A DNA stretch of 64,000 bases, from positions 1-64,000 of the forward strand of contig CAMLLO010000025.1 in NCBI GenBank assembly GCA_946480915.1, read 5' to 3'. Position numbers and translations under genes: made by a program. The DNA is from an uncultured Sphingobacteriaceae bacterium. GTDB lineage: Bacteria > Bacteroidota > Bacteroidia > Sphingobacteriales > Sphingobacteriaceae. The notes under the pieces were generated by a model that made no database searches, was not told where the DNA came from, and saw nothing but the letters and a program-made list of their open reading frames with translations. This document shows positions 63,100 through 64,000 of the stretch, in pieces (position 1 is the stretch's first letter; every line of letters starts with the position of its first letter).

Positions 63100-64000
63100 T
63101 CACTTATTCGGATCGGCAACGACCAACCTTGTACGAAACACAACCCGGTGATCGGGAAGTATCTGCGGATATTTAGCATAGCGAACATTAGTGGATGCAG
63201 GAGTTCCCGGAACCATGTATTTAGAAAACAAGGATGTATCTACCGGCTTAAACAGCAATTGCACGAACATATACAAATCGTTCTTCCAAACTTTAAAATC
63301 ATGACCACCGGGCTCTATATAAAAAATGTGGGGAACCTTATTTTTTTTAAGATAATCACTGGTCCTGCTGCTAATTCGGATTAGATTGTCAGCGTCTCCA
63401 CATGAAACCCATAAAAGCTTTAACTTTTTCCGTGCTTCTTCAGGATTTGGTAAAAGAGCTTCCGGAGCCTTTGTATTTGGGGCAGAAGAAAAGCCCCCTA
63501 CCCATGCAAACTTATCAAGATTACCCAAGCCAAAATTCAGTGACTGACCTCCCCCCATTGATAGGCCAGCAATAGCCCTGCTTTCCCGATTTTTATAAAC
63601 TTTGTACGTCTTTTCGACAAAAGGGATCAAATCATCCAGGAGGTCCCTTTCAAAGGTGGCGAAAGCCTGAACTTTGTTGGGCTCATAGATGTTCCCGAAT
63701 GCCCTGTCATCTTTCGCTGCCCGGCCATTAGGAAGAATGATTATCATAGGCTGAACTTTATTTTCTGCGTAAAGATTATCGAGTATCACCTGCGGTTTAC
63801 CTTGTTTATACCATTCTTTTTCATCTCCGCCAATACCGTGCAGAAGATAAAGGACAGGATATCTCCGACTTTTTGAATAGCCTGGCGGGGTATAAACCAG
63901 GGCTCTCCTTAATGACCCAACAGTTTTTGAAGAATAGGTGATAGTGTCAATTTTACCCTGTATGATACCAGGGCGGGCAATATCGAACCCTTCAGGCGCT
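63100..64000 (-). CDS. CE1-type esterase (feruloyl/acetyl xylan esterase), N-terminus beyond the window
   Basis: The reading frame runs to the window edge, so the start is not visible. It is open from 64,000 down through YTPPGYSKSRRYPVLYLLHG and GGDEKEWY, before the first Met at 63,789. It is an alpha/beta-hydrolase of the esterase-D/CE1 group: the nucleophile Ser is in AIAGLSMGGGQSLNFG, the acid likely in VSCGDADNLI and the His in EPGGHDFKVWKNDLY. In this context it probably removes feruloyl or acetyl groups from xylan. It is upstream of the GH43 gene by about 93 bp. Confidence 0.88.
   Translation of the reverse strand, partial: APEGFDIARPGIIQGKIDTITYSSKTVGSLRRALVYTPPGYSKSRRYPVLYLLHGIGGDEKEWYKQGKPQVILDNLYAENKVQPMIIILPNGRAAKDDRAFGNIYEPNKVQAFATFERDLLDDLIPFVEKTYKVYKNRESRAIAGLSMGGGQSLNFGLGNLDKFAWVGGFSSAPNTKAPEALLPNPEEARKKLKLLWVSCGDADNLIRISSRTSDYLKKNKVPHIFYIEPGGHDFKVWKNDLYMFVQLLFKPVDTSLFSKYMVPGTPASTNVRYAKYPQILPDHRVVFRTRLVVADPNK

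Noticed and set aside
1..64000. CRISPR array
   Set aside because: No regularly spaced short repeats and no cas genes were seen.

Overview
The window comes from a Bacteroidota chromosome, most likely Sphingobacteriales (Pedobacter/Mucilaginibacter-like). The evidence is moderate GC, several SusC/SusD pairs, a FecI/FecR-type sigma/anti-sigma pair, TAnnTTTG promoter elements and a dense glycan-utilisation locus. It has two parts joined at about position 31,200.

Part 1 (about 43-31,200) looks like an integrated, mobilisable genomic island. It starts at the 3' end of a tRNA-Lys(TTT) gene and is followed at once by a tyrosine recombinase (294-1547). It ends at a 13-bp copy of the tRNA 3' end (31,188-31,200). 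Inside lies a mobilisation module (17,277-19,930): relaxase, MobC, a coiled-coil membrane partner, an excisionase-like HTH protein, a winged-helix-like protein and a nested inverted-repeat oriT candidate. The cargo comes in blocks. (a) A divergent lipid-enzyme cassette (1797-5997): DgkA-like kinase, VanZ-like protein, phospholipid methyltransferase-like enzyme, and facing them an Lgt paralogue, a tetraether-lipid-synthase-like radical SAM enzyme and a small membrane protein. An 80%-identical direct repeat flanks the facing operon. (b) A sigma/FecR/SusC/SusD/secreted-hydrolase cassette (7899-16,673). (c) A truncated, frameshifted hsdR remnant. (d) An SPFH protein plus divergent NAD-kinase-like protein pair. 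(e) A DUF805-FAD oxidase, methyltransferase and two unknown membrane-associated proteins. (f) A prfH-rtcB ribosome-repair operon led by an unknown basic protein. (g) A Fic protein behind two palindromic operators.

Part 2 (31,201-64,000) is a large xylan utilisation locus on the minus strand. Its core has the order SusC-SusD-SusC-SusD-surface glycan binding protein-GH10 with inserted carbohydrate-binding modules, which matches xusABCDE-xyn10C of Prevotella/Bacteroides. Around it are GH115 alpha-glucuronidase, a second GH10, three GH43 proteins of one type plus a different GH43, GH31 with a PA14-like insert, NPCBM-GH27, a CE6-type esterase and a CE1-type esterase cut by the window end. A GH30 xylanase remnant and an ECF sigma remnant show erosion at the locus edge. 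The set would cleave the xylan backbone, remove glucuronic acid, arabinose/xylose, galactose and acyl groups, and import the oligosaccharides. No regulator or inner-membrane sugar transporter for this locus is visible here.
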